Below, piece after piece: positions 11,296-21,153 of a DNA stretch of 42,860 bases. The notes beneath the pieces were generated by a model. That model made no database searches. It saw only the letters and a program-made list of their open reading frames with translations, and was not told the DNA's origin. A program made the position numbers and the translations under genes. The stretch is from contig JASVEC010000142.1 in assembly GCA_030770535.1 (NCBI GenBank), positions 1 to 42,860 on the forward strand, given 5' to 3'. Positions within the stretch are counted from its first letter, which is position 1, and each line of letters starts with the position of its first letter. The DNA comes from Batkoa obscura. Its lineage: Eukaryota > Entomophthoromycota > Entomophthoromycetes > Entomophthorales > Batkoaceae.

Positions 11296-12066
11296 ATGTT
11301 AAGTTTAAATTTCGATATCAATGGAGAAAATAAAGTGGTTAATGTGTTACTTTATGACCATGTAACTTTAGGGAAAAAAGAGATATTACCTAAGGTATTG
11401 GAAAATGAGGTTGCATTTGTTTTAGTGAGAGCGGATATGGTATGTTTTTGATTATCTAATGAGTTAATATATAGCAATAAAAAGTGATACTAACTAGTGT
11501 TGAAAGATAATCAACTTATTTCATTTAAAAGCTGCTGTCTGTAGAGCGTTAAGAAATTGTAGTTTTAAAAAAATGAAAACTAGAAGCATTGAGAGTGAAA
11601 TTATTTATTGTTTAAATCCTACTACAAAGGTACTTTTAAATTAAGTTTTGTTAGCGTTTTATAAACAAATAAAATAGATAAACGAAGGCTTTCAGTTCTT
11701 TGGATTAAATGATAACCCGCGCCCTATAATAGTCATCAAAGTTAACAACAAAGATAGGGATCAATTAAGTTTAAAACAGGTAAATTTAATAATTATTTCA
11801 AATAATTAATTAACAACCAAAAGATGGAAAAGATGTTAAGTCCAGTTTTTCAAAGTACCCCTATTCAAAACGAAGACATAGATATAGAGATTAAAAAGTT
11901 AACGGATTATAAAGTTTTAAGAAAGGTATTGGATAAGTTACTATTATAAGCAAGTTATTTATAGCTTTAGGTTTATAATTTAGCTTCGTTAAGTGAAATT
12001 GAAAATGAAGACCCGGCGATTTTAAACTCAGTTATCAGCACTATGGCTATGAAATGGCACCTTTAA
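11296..12066 (+). CDS. CGI121: KEOPS/EKC complex subunit Cgi121 (TPRKB)
   Basis: Cgi121 binds the kinase Bud32 and the 3' CCA tail of tRNA in the KEOPS complex, which makes t6A37 on ANN-decoding tRNAs and also affects telomeres. Five exons: 11296-11439, 11507-11629, 11678-11779, 11824-11925, 11971-12066; 188 residues. The order of motifs follows human TPRKB: N-terminal strand LLYDHV, helix IINLFHLKAAVCRALRN (compare ILVAANKAVHLY), the hallmark KKMKTRSIESEIIYCLNP (compare KMKTRTLSTEIIFNLSP), a central FFGLNDN, and a C-terminal helix ILNSVISTMAM. Intron 1 carries a perfect TACTAAC branch site, with the acceptor chosen to keep the helix in frame. The start is the first ATG of the frame. It follows SRR1 by 211 bp on the same strand and converges with the channel gene. 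Confidence 0.9.
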
Positions 12067-12552
12067 CTCTTTGGTTCTATTAATTTCTAGCATTTTATTT
12101 TTAGTTAAATTAATTATAAAAAGTAAAAAATTATTGAAGCGTATATTGATTTTTTATATAAAGGATTCTTTATTTATGACATCAAAAGCTATTTATGAGT
12201 ACTATAATGGACTCAAAGCAGTGAAAATCAAACTTGTACATGAGCTACTGTAATAAGCGTACTACAGTAATTTTTATAATATGATTTTAGCTGGAAGGAA
12301 CTTGTTTTTAATGTAATCTATTTTATACGTAGCTAAAAATTTAACTATTTAGTCAAATTTGTAATATTTTCTATCACAATTACATTTAGCTATAATATTA
12401 GTATTAAGCTGAAAAGTATAACCAAAATTAAAAACAAATTTGAATAAGAAATTAATACTGAGATAACATTTAATTAGGTGAATAAAACCCAAATAATAAC
12501 ATAGTTTCAATGGAATTAGCATTTCAAAATAAAAACAATCCTTGAACTATCG
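12067..12552. other. convergent intergenic gap, CGI121 / SLO-like channel
   Basis: AT-rich 3' regions of two convergent genes. A 60-codon open frame (12071-12253, plus) starts just after the CGI121 stop but resembles nothing and has no supporting features; I treat it as chance. Confidence 0.5.
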
Positions 12553-15500
12553 TTAAATGGTTGGTTTTTGTTCTGCAATGATATAGATCTTATCTTTCTC
12601 CATAAGAATAAGTTGAGATGAAGGATTAGGAATAGCATAAGAGATTTGACGGTTACGATGGATACGTGTACGGTATAAGCCTAATGGCACGCAATTCTTA
12701 AACTTCATTAACCAAGAAACTAAATGGTAATAAGGGCGACCTAAATGAATTAATTAAAAATAGTAAAATAATTATTTACTAAACTTACCAATAAAGATTT
12801 CAGGTAACTCTAAAGTGAAAACATGGGTAATAGGAATATCTTCCATTTTGCCATTTACGGATGGTGTAGCTACGGAATCATCTTGTACTTTACGCCATGA
12901 ATCAAGATAGGGATCAAAAATTAAACGATCAAGGACATCAATAATAAAGTCGTCATAGTAAGTTTGACAGATAACCGGTTCCATCATACAAGGTGAATTG
13001 ACATGACCAGCCATAAAGGAAGGCCTTAATAAAGCCTGTGCATAAGTTTCAGAAGCTGGAATAGTTTCTCCAGCACCAACAAATTTCATGTTCTCTCTAT
13101 GAATGAATTCAACAACTACGAAAAAATCAGGATCTAAAGCCATGGATTCTATGTTTAAAACAATCAACAATGAAGAAGCATCGGCAGTACGAGGATTTGA
13201 GGTAGCTGAGGCTTTATCATCACAAAGTACAACAGCTTTCTTGGCACGGGATATCCCAGCTGAAAAAAGGATCTTACGAGAAAGAGCAGAGCCTTGAATA
13301 AAATATACGTCTCCAAATTGCTCTAACACATAACGTTGACGAGGGTTTGGTGCGGCTTTAGATAGAATAACAATTGGTATTTGTTGACTTAAATGAGGTC
13401 CACGAAGGGTGCCTACAAAATAATCCATAGATTTAGGGAAAACATCAGAGTTATCACAAACTACTACATGGCCAGAAAGATGATTAATTGCACCAAGGTC
13501 ATCAAAATAGCTGTTTTCTTTCATCATTTCAGAAACAACTTGAGCAATGTTTCTTTCCTGAACTGAAAGATTACCCACTTCTGTAATTTCTGAGCTAATA
13601 TCGTTATCAAATGGAGTGCCAAGATTAAAGAAAGGATCTGCAATATTGCTAGGTGCTTCCTTTTTAGTTTCGTCCTCAGAATTATCACCAGAGTCAAGCA
13701 CTAAGTTCTTTTTAACTTTATCCATAGATTCGGTAGCTGACGCTTTAGTTTCAGTTCTTTCTAATGGGATTGGAGTTTGTATAGGACTATCAGATTTTAC
13801 AGCTTCAGGAGCAATTTCAGCAGATTTTGGAGTAGATTTTGGAGTAGATTTTGGAGTAGATTTTGGAGTAGATTTGGTAGTGCTCTTACCATCCTCGAAA
13901 TAATAATTGATGTCTTCAGAGTAGAGGCAAGAATGTTCATCAAATGGGGCTCCCTTTTCACCTAGTTTAGAAATTCGATTGGCATCATAAGCAGATGATG
14001 ACATGATGAACCCAGTTTCAGTACCAACAATTTTATAGGAATGAGGATTTAGATAAATTTTACGTTTGTAAGTACTGCTAGACTTTTGACCAGAGAGGCC
14101 AATAGCAAATAGAGTAATTCCAAAATAGCGATAAATCATTTCGGCAACATCGATAAACTTCATTCCAACAAAACATTCAGCAAAATTGATTGAATAAATT
14201 TCATGAGAAGCTCCATCAATATACTCTTTTAACCAACTAAGCTCGGGCTTAAGTTTCAAAGATAAGGAGAGCTCGGTACAAGTAGTTTCAGTTAATGAAG
14301 TGGAAAGTAAATATAAAAGAGTAGAAAACCCAGGATTCAATAAATTCTGTGCAGTCATACCAAAGCGTAGCTCTTGGACGCAAATTACTTGACGAGCTAA
14401 TTGATTGAAATGAGGCTTATTTTCTGGAAGACTAACTTGTGCATAAAGCTTGATATTCTTATTAAACCTTTTAATTGCCAAAGCCAACATTACCGAAATT
14501 GCATCAGAGTCATGATCATCGCTTTTGGAAAATTTATCAGTAAGAACAAAACATGCTTTAGCTCTAGAGGCTTGTGCTTTGGTTAAACTACGGAATGAAG
14601 TTGGTGTTCCTTTTACATATTGAACACGAGAGTGATATGCTGGATCATTAAGAATTCCGATTATTTCTTCGGATGGCTCTTTAGGATTAAGAATAACTAT
14701 AGTAGAATTCATAGTTTGGAGACCATGATCTTCACAGAAAAATTCTCTCAAAAATTCAAATAAAGAGTTAAAATCAAAATCACCAACAACAAGGATATGT
14801 TGTTCATTCGACTCAGCTTCAAAAGGCTTATCATAAACTGAGCGCTTATTCAAAATGGATAAGAGCTCACTGATCTTACCAGGTAAGAATAAAGCTCCAG
14901 CTACCATTATATAAAGAATAACAAGTCTAGTTATCACGTTCTTTGCTGCTATTTTTGAGCTAAAACCAGAAGTACTACTAACTTTTTCAATAGTCAAATA
15001 AATATACAATACTTATTTGTTAATTGTTTACCTGCTGTGAAAAAGAAGACGTCAAAAAAAGTTGGTATATCTGAAGGTGAAGTTACATCTTCTGGCTTCA
15101 ATTCTTTAATCGTTGTAATATGGATAATAGACGTAGTGAATAAAATGGTAGCCAAGATGGTTGAGCCTAAAAAAGTTAATTTTAATTAATTAATAAGAAT
15201 TAGATTACAAAGCTGTATGGTTTTTTTAGCCAGCATGGATAAGTTAAAAAATGAATTTTTAACTGGAATAAGGAGTTTAACGAGAGAATAATGAAGCCTC
15301 ATGAAACGAAATGGGTATAGGTAGGCCTAAAACAAGCTATAAAAAGAATGATAATATAATATTAAATACTTACAAAACCTCCACTAAGCATATAGGTCTT
15401 TGTTAAGTTAATGCTAGTAATAAAATAATCACAAGCTAAAATGGCAATTGGCGGAATGGTTGAAATCAGAGTAAGTAGAGAAAAAGGCTTCGTAAGTTCT

Positions 15501-16081
15501 TCAAGGATGTCTGAAGAAACATAAAGCCTGGGTAACCATTGAAGCAATAATAATAATCCAAGAAATAATCCAGTAAAATGAGGCAAAGGTAGAATTTTTT
15601 GATCTTTGCCATCTAGGTTAGCATATTGAGTATTCTACAGGATGTTAGAATAAAGTGGAATAAAAACGAATTTAATTACCCAAATATAAATAGAAGCAAA
15701 TAGAAATCCAATAGTAAAATCTAAGAGATCCCAGTATCTTCCAACATTAGAAGTATCCAAATAAAAAGCAAGTCGCTGACGCAAAGTAGGTTTCTGTCCC
15801 ATATCTTCCCAGTTTTCAAAAACTTTATGAGCAGATTCTTTCCAGCTCTCATACGCTAACTCCCTGATGGTACTCTCTTTAATTGGTACTGATTTTGTAC
15901 TGGAAGAATCATCATCAAAAGAGTTAAAAGTCTTTGGTTTGCGATATTGAATTTTGTTGACAGTAGTGGTCCTACTTCGCATCAAGCTTCCCTTCTGTTT
16001 ATTTCGAGAAGATGATTGGATACTTCGATACTTTCTTATGGCTGCCTTGGAAACCAAAGGCGTTTTTTCAGTTTCTGGCAT
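12553..16081 (-). CDS. SLO/BK-family channel with two RCK domains and an atypical filter
   Basis: Large ion channel of the calcium-activated potassium (SLO) family. Six exons: 16081-15680, 15634-15374, 15326-15209, 15166-15032, 14981-12789, 12740-12553 (introns 42-50 nt); 1098 residues. A cytosolic N-terminus (about 115 residues) leads to a voltage-sensor-like membrane domain (hydrophobic segments about 120-135, 155-175, 190-215, then an S4-like YLYPFRFMRLHYSLVKLL), a fifth segment (STILATILFTTSIIHI) and pore plus S6. RCK1 contains HILVVGDFDFNSLFEFL, VVILNPKEPS-like VILNPKEPSEE, then VQYVKGTPTSFRSLTKAQ and FGMTAQNLLNPGFSTLL, all strong SLO signatures. A charged linker with a STPK repeat leads to RCK2 (LSGHVVVCDNSDVF, then YFIQGSALSRKILF). 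At the filter, residues 309-314 read TSGFSS where BK has TVGYGD. Subfamily is confident; ion selectivity is not. Confidence 0.88.
13823..13882 (-). repeat. 12-bp coding tandem repeat (STPK)n in channel linker
   Basis: Four perfect copies of a 12-bp unit (GATTTTGGAGTA on the plus strand) and a partial fifth. On the minus strand they encode STPK repeats in the linker between RCK1 and RCK2, near residue 670. S/T-P-K is a proline-directed kinase site, so the linker may be a phosphorylation array; that is inference. Confidence 0.9.
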
Positions 16082-16350
16082 TTAACTATTACTGCTATTT
16101 TTTAGAAGAAAAGCAAACCTTATTAATTTTATGGGGCATTTTTAATAATTTAGGAGTTATTTTGATTTGTCAGTTTAAGCCACTCAAACTTAATAGTAAA
16201 TTAAGAACACGACCTGTTTATTCGTAACTACTACTACTATGATAACTTTATAAAATATTGTTTATTTTCTAAAATGATATGGATTTATTTATAAATAATA
16301 TCAAAAATTATAATAAAATATAAAATTAATATTATTTTGTTATTATTGTG

Positions 16351-16448
16351 TAGGGAGGTATTTTTTAAGAGTTCTACTGATAACCTTTCCATTTAAATAG
16401 CGTTTAAAAAATGGAAGAAGTATGAAATTAAAAAAATACCTTTATATT
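16351..16448 (+). repeat. MITE copy 3 (degenerate)
   Basis: Left end TAGGGAGGTATTTTTT, middle CCATTTAAATAGCGTTTAAA, right end AAATACCTTTATA. Both ends have drifted from the family form, so it is an older copy. Confidence 0.7.
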
Positions 16449-16655
16449 AATATATACAAAAAATGAAAAATATAACTAGAAATAAAAATACATTTTAATG
16501 CTATTACTTATTTTTTGTAAAAAACAATATCTTTGTTCTTCATCTTAAAAACATTTGACACCTGCTTAAACATTATTTATTAATAACTGGCTAATTTTAA
16601 ATATAATATAAGTGATAATAATAATAATAATAACCTTGTTATTTAATTAAATTAG

Positions 16656-16757
16656 ATATAATGTGATTTTTTTGGTTTCATCACTTCTTTTATTTTTTAA
16701 GCGCTATTTGAGCAAAAATATTGTTAGTAAAATTCTTAAAAAAATACATCCCCATAT
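16656..16757 (-). repeat. MITE copy 4
   Basis: Minus-orientation copy: TTTTTAAGCGCTATTTGAGC in the middle and AAATACATCCCCATA at its plus-strand right end. Its plus-strand left end (TATAATGTGATTTTTT) is degenerate. Confidence 0.75.
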
Positions 16758-16918
16758 TAAGACTTTAAATCAAGCTGAAATGCCAAAGTTTATTATAAAA
16801 AATATACATTTTAATGCTACTCCTATATATGCTTTTGATAGTAATATTTTTGCTTTTGAACAATACTAAAACAGTAGTAATAACAATTTGATTGATTTTA
16901 ATATAAATTATCATATAA

Positions 16919-17008
16919 AAGGATATACCTTTAAGTTTAAAATTTTGATTAATTTTTTCCACTCAAATAGTACTTAAAAAATGGAAAAAGTGATAAACCC
17001 AAAAAAAA
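16919..17008 (+). repeat. MITE copy 5 (right end missing)
   Basis: Carries the internal block CCACTCAAATAGTACTTAAA and AAAAAGTGATAAACCCAAAA, then stops exactly where transposon copy 1 begins (TATGGGGCTG). Its own CATCCCCATA end is absent. Confidence 0.65.
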
Positions 17009-17311
17009 TATGGGGCTGTCCTAATTGGTTTCAGAATCTACTTAAAAATTAATCCAAATTTAAAATTCCAAGTTTGTGTCCAATATAACGGTTAAATCTA
17101 AAAAGCCTAAAATTAAATGCCTCTATTTAAAACTTATTTTAATTGTTTCCTTTTCTTAAATAGCTAATTTTCCTAACTATATATTTTATGTTAGTTCTGT
17201 TAGATATTTAACAAATATATAATATATAACTATATGATTATATAATTATATAAATACATAATTATATAAATACAATTATTTGACTTTATTTTTTGTTGAA
17301 ATAAAAATAAA

Positions 17312-19118
17312 ATGCAAACTTTCATAACTAAACTTCCAAGTGGAATTTTTGAAAACTTCAATACAATAGGGAGGAGTACACAATATAAACATTGTAATTC
17401 ATTTACATCAATTTTAAGAGCTACTTATAACAACCCAAGGTTTATGGAATTTTATAATAAAACAAAACAAAGAAAAGATATATTATCAAAGTTTACTATC
17501 AATAATAATAAACTTAATCAAGTAATCTATAAAATTAGTGCTTTAAGGGAAACAGGAAATAAAAGTCAGCAAGTAGCGTTATTATCAACTATAGCTTCAG
17601 TATATTCTTTTGATGAATATAAGAGTTTTGGGTTTAATATAAATAGAAATCAATATGATTATTCAAAAACAAGTAATAATAATAAAATATCAACATTAAA
17701 ACCTATTATTAAAAATACAAAAAAATTATAAAGATGACTAAATTGAAACTATCATACAATATTTACTAAATGATTCAACTATTTCATCAAGATTTAATAA
17801 AAAAAATAATGATAGTAAATATTTATCAGATAATATATATATATTAAATAAAAGTAGAAGAATGATATATAGTAAATATTTGAATGATATATAGTAAATA
17901 TTTGAATGATCTAAGAGATAAAGCAGTAGCTAGGTCAACGTTCTTTAAATATATACCAACTAATTTCAAAAATCCAGCAAGAAAAACGGATCTATGTAAT
18001 ATATGTGCTCAGTATACAGTTAGAAAAAAGTTATTTGAAAATAAAATAAATACAGCAAAAAACAAAGCAGAGAAAGAAGAAATTTTCAACGAAGAAGAAA
18101 AATTATACAAATTACATAAATTCTGTATTGATACTCAAAAAATTAAATAACAAAAGTTGTATAATAGTTTTGGATTTTAAACAAAATATGGAAATAGGAA
18201 CAAAAGACTAGAGATTCAATAAATCTAGATGATTATAATAAACAAGCTATATCAGTATTAGGCTTTGGTGTATTATATTCAAAAGATGATAAAACAATAG
18301 GCAAAGTTTACTTTGATTATTCATCTGAAATATTGAATCATGATTCAGCATATGGGGATGTATTTTTGTGTTTAAGAACTTTATTAATAGCTTTTCCACT
18401 CAAATAGTGCTTAAAAAATGGAAAAATAATGAAACTAAAAAAAACAGCCTCATATGCAGGAGATTGTCTAATCAATTTAATCTCTACAGAGCTTCTATTT
18501 AAAAAGTTTACAAAAATTAATATATGGGCAGATACAGGAAATCATTTTAGATCCCAAGAGTTTCTACACTATATGTTTAAAGAAATTCATAAAATAAATA
18601 GTAGTTTGAATGTTAATCTTAATTTTTTTGCTGAGCATCATGGAAAAAGTATAGTTGATGGACATTTTGGAAACCTTTCAAAATGGAAAAGTAGTTTTGA
18701 AGCGTTAGGTAAAATAGAAGATATCAATCAATTAATTTCAAGATTTGAGGCTTTTATTTGCGAGCATAATAAAATTAATAACTCGACTGTTAATAATAGG
18801 AAAACAGATATAATTTTTAAAAAGTATAAAAGAAACAAAAATACAAAAAGAATAATAGAGATGCAGGGCATTAAGAAGTATTTACATTTTATTAAACATA
18901 ACAATAAACTACATTGTTATCCAGTATCTGATACATCAAAAAAAAGCGATATAGTTCCAATTAAAGTTATAAAGTCTATAGAGAATAGAAAAATTAAAAC
19001 ATCAGTCCCAGCTTACCTTACGAAGATAACAGAGAATTTAAAAATTTCGATATTTACTAAACAAGTAAGTAGTTTGTTGAATGATAGAAATAGATTGTTA
19101 AATGTTAGGATTACTTAA
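17312..19118 (+). pseudogene. transposase gene of copy 1, disrupted
   Basis: Starts at an ATG 300 bp inside the element (MQTFITKLPSGIFENF). The first 139 codons (17312-17731) are open; a frame change near 17715-17750 and a stop at about 17750 follow. At 17861-17904 a 22-bp unit (AATGATATATAGTAAATATT plus TG) is duplicated in tandem and shifts frame. The next open stretch (17884-18150) contains KTDLCNICAQY, a C-x2-C probable zinc finger, followed by LHKFC. The catalytic region then reads in pieces: IIVLDFKQN (first Asp), LGFGVL, and, after a MITE, a 229-codon frame (18429-19118) with IWADTGNHFRSQEF (second Asp) and FFAEHHGKSIVDGHFG (third acidic residue and glycine motif). The first frameshift, the stop and the 22-bp duplication are shared with copies 2 and 3. 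Confidence 0.8.
18351..18455 (+). repeat. MITE copy 6, inside transposase of copy 1
   Basis: Inserted between the codons for NHDSA and YAGDC of the transposase. Copy 2 has the empty site (CAGCATATGCAGG); here and in copy 3 it reads CAGCATAT-GGGG ... CCTC-ATATGCAGG. The MITE provides the ATG of the downstream 229-codon frame. Confidence 0.95.
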
Positions 19119-19183
19119 GTTATTAATAGCTAAGCTAATAAATAGTCAAAGAACAAGTAAGTGTAATAATATGTAAAACTATT

Positions 19184-19288
19184 ATTGGGGATGTATTTTT
19201 GTGTTTAAGAATTTTACTAACAATCTTTCCACGCAAATAGCGCTTAAAAGATGGAAAAGTAATAAAGCCAGAAAAAACACTCTCATTA
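19184..19288 (+). repeat. MITE copy 7, in right arm of copy 1
   Basis: Present only in copy 1. Copies 2 and 3 carry the empty site AAACTATTATTACTTGTAC; here it is AAACTATTATT-GGGG ... CTCTC-ATTACTTG, giving an apparent ATT duplication. Inserted after the MITE at 18351. Confidence 0.95.
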
Positions 19289-19689
19289 CTTGTACTATAT
19301 AGGGATGGTTAATTATAGTTTTAAGGCTAACTACTCCCTCCCATGCAGCTATTTATTAACTTGGCAATATATTAATAATGTAATTATAACATTAAAATAG
19401 TTTATTTATTTGATAATAAATCTACAATGTTGGTTATAAAGCAGTTGATAATAAATATTTCTCAATTAAGCTTTATAAGAACATGTATTTAAGATCTAGT
19501 AGAAATTCAACTAACTTACATTATGACCTATAATAGAATGATTTAGAACTGTGTTTGGGTACTTTTGTTTTAATAAAAAAGTTGATTTTATAGAATTTTA
19601 AGCGAAGTTTTTAAAATACAAAATATTTAAAAATTGAATAAAATAATGAAACTAATTCAGACAACCCCATATACTGTTTTTTAAATCAG

Positions 19690-20250
19690 ACGATATAGTC
19701 CAATGGATATAATTTATAGTTGACTAAATTATCTTTATTAATATAAACAAAACCAGATTTTATACTAGCTTAATGTTTTCTAATGATCAGTATGAAGTAT
19801 TACTTTTTTAGCTTTATAGTTAACTATAACATAATCATTTAATTTGTCTATAAAACTAATTGCAGTCTTATAATTAATTATTCTTTATATAGTATATAAG
19901 TATAATTAACTTAAAACCTCTCATTTTGATTTGCTGTGGGAATTTTTACCATCTAATTGTAAAAATATTCTCTTATTTTAATATCTGTATTTACCAACTA
20001 CAATAATATTATAACTGTTATCATTATTCCATATATATGGGGCTGTTTTTTTTGGCTTCATTACTTTTTCCATCTTTTAAGCGTTATTTGGGTGGAAAAA
20101 TTGTTAGTAAAATTCTTAAATACAGAAATACATCCCCATATAGTAATCTGATTAAAATATGAAGTAGAGTTTTTAACAGAATAACTTAAAGGCTTCTTAG
20201 TCGAATTATTCCCTCATATTTTACACTTTTAATAAAGCTACTAATTTTCA
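19690..20250 (-). mobile_element. remnant A of a second DDE-type DNA transposon
   Basis: Two blocks match the sequence at 31.7-32.0 kb. Block one (about 19838-19900) translates on the minus strand as KTAISFIDKLNDYVIV, against KTATRIINKLDNYYVI at the other site. Block two (about 20180-20245) shares GAATTATTCCCTSATATT-like sequence and AATAAAGC(C/T)ACTAA. A further minus-strand stretch reads KSGFVYINKDNLVNYKLYPL. MITE copy 8 is inserted in it. It is heavily decayed; ends are not defined. Confidence 0.55.
20036..20141 (-). repeat. MITE copy 8
   Basis: Plus-strand left end TATGGGGCTGTTTTTTTTGG, right end AATACATCCCCATATA. The GGGGCTG form of the end equals the left end of the big transposon. Inserted inside remnant A. 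Confidence 0.9.
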
Positions 20251-20252
20251 TG

Positions 20253-20360
20253 ATATGGGGATGTATTTCTTTGTTTAAGAATTTTACTTGCAATTTTTCC
20301 ACTCAAATAGGGCTTTTAAAAAATAGAAAAAGTAATGAAGTCAAGAAAACATCCTCATAT
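20253..20360 (+). repeat. MITE copy 9
   Basis: TATGGGGATGTATTTCTTTG to AAAACATCCTCATA, with a small insertion in the middle (AGGGCTTTTAAAAAATAG). It sits immediately right of remnant A. Confidence 0.9.
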
Positions 20361-20375
20361 TATAAAAATTAGCAG

Positions 20376-20459
20376 CTTTTTTACTTTTTACATTTTTTGA
20401 ACGTTATTTGAGTGGAAAAATTCCTAGTAAAACTTAAATACAGAAATACATCTCCATAT
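20376..20459 (-). repeat. MITE copy 10 (truncated)
   Basis: Retains ACGTTATTTGAGTGGAAAAA and AATACATCTCCATATT; the first 20 or so bases of its plus-strand left end are lost. It lies 15 bp from copy 9 in the opposite orientation. Confidence 0.75.
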
Positions 20460-20696
20460 TTTATACAAATTCTGTAATGATATTTTTATTTTACTTGTAT
20501 ATAATTTAGCTTTTTATATCTTATTCTGTAAATTTAAACTCATCTTAGTTATATAAAAGTTTTTAAAACATAAATAGCTACTAGTCTATATTTAAAAACA
20601 AGTTTTATTTGGGTTTTTAATATAAAACTATTAAAACGGTCAAACTATAATTTATATAAAGCAATCAGGCTAGCATCTATATTAAACTAAACTATA

Positions 20697-20822
20697 TATG
20701 TGGATTTCCGAATTAGTTTCGTTTTTTTATCCAATTGTTAATATTTTATATCTTAAAAATTTTGCTTAAAATTCTATAAAATTCTTTATTGAAAACTAAA
20801 AGTACTCAACATAGTTTTAGTT
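20697..20822 (-). mobile_element. old solo right end of the copy 1-3 transposon family
   Basis: TATGTGGATTTCCGAATTAG, then TTGCTTAAAATTCTATAAAA and AAGTACTCAACATAGTTTTA follow, colinear with the right end of copy 2 (29145-29275) but clearly diverged. Only the terminal 120 bp or so remain; MITE copy 11 begins right after. Confidence 0.75.
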
Positions 20823-20825
20823 ATT

Positions 20826-20933
20826 ATATGGGAGTGTTTTTTTTAACTTCATTATTTCTTCCATTTTTTAAGCGCTATTTAAGCGGAAAATTAGCTAGTA
20901 AAATTCTTAAACACGAAAATACATCCCCCATAT
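20826..20933 (-). repeat. MITE copy 11
   Basis: TATGGGAGTGTTTTTTTTAA to ACATCCCCCATATT. First of three copies lying almost end to end. Confidence 0.85.
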
Positions 20934-20942
20934 TATGATTTG

Positions 20943-21046
20943 TGGGGCGTTTCTTGGTTCCTGTTTCTACTTCTTCCGCTTCTTAAAGTGTTATTTGAGT
21001 CGAAAAACTGTTAGTAAAATTCTCAAATAAAAAAAGAGATACATCA
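20943..21046 (-). repeat. MITE copy 12 (degenerate)
   Basis: TGGGGCGTTTCTTGG at the left, GTTATTTGAGTCGAAAAACT in the middle, GATACATCATC at the right. The most diverged of the tandem trio. Confidence 0.65.
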
Positions 21047-21049
21047 TCA

Positions 21050-21153
21050 AATGGGAGTGTTTTTTTTGACTTCATTATTTTTCCCATTTTTAAGCGCTAT
21101 TTAGGTGGAAAAATTATTAGTAAAATTCTTAAACACAAAAATACAGCCCCAAA
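21050..21153 (-). repeat. MITE copy 13
   Basis: ATGGGAGTGTTTTTTTTGAC to AAAAATACAGCCCCAAATA. Third of the end-to-end trio. Confidence 0.85.

Larger units (their letters stand above)
16082..17010. other. left border of transposon island
   Basis: Upstream region of the channel gene; it carries three MITE copies (16351, 16656, 16919), an ATA microsatellite at about 16616-16632 and otherwise featureless AT-rich DNA. Host genes stop here and resume only with the tRNA at 35.4 kb. Confidence 0.6.
17011..19669 (+). mobile_element. DDE DNA transposon, copy 1
   Basis: Cut-and-paste type element, 2659 bp including two MITE insertions (18351-18455 and 19184-19288), or about 2.45 kb without them. The left end reads TGGGGCTGTCCTAATTGGTT and the reverse complement of the right end TGGGGTTGTCTGAATTAGTT: imperfect terminal inverted repeats of about 25 bp. 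Each end is flanked by TA, suggesting a TA target duplication. One degenerate transposase gene reads left to right. About 550 bp of non-coding right arm contains a hairpin-like GGATGGTTA ... TAACTACTCC. It is nearly identical to copies 2 and 3, hence young. The transposase carries a C-x2-C motif and DDE-like motifs (LDFKQN, IWADTGNHFRS, AEHHGKSIVDGHFG); I recall similar proteins in arbuscular mycorrhizal fungi but cannot assign a superfamily from sequence alone. Confidence 0.85.

Noticed and set aside
12071-12253. 60-codon frame after CGI121
   Set aside because: Not opened by a conserved start, no homology recognised, and typical for chance frames in AT-rich DNA.
13823-13882. CRISPR-like regular repeats
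   Set aside because: The 12-bp units have no spacers and encode protein; the host is a eukaryote.
13103-14586. Plus-strand frames antisense to the SLO-like channel
   Set aside because: Shadows of the long exon; one shows phenylalanine-rich repeats that are only the reverse of the STPK repeat.
17011-19669. Assigning copies 1-3 to a named transposon superfamily
   Set aside because: TA flanks suggest Tc1/mariner-like targeting, but the motif HGKS..DGHFG and the long spacing between catalytic residues do not fit that family from memory; left unassigned.
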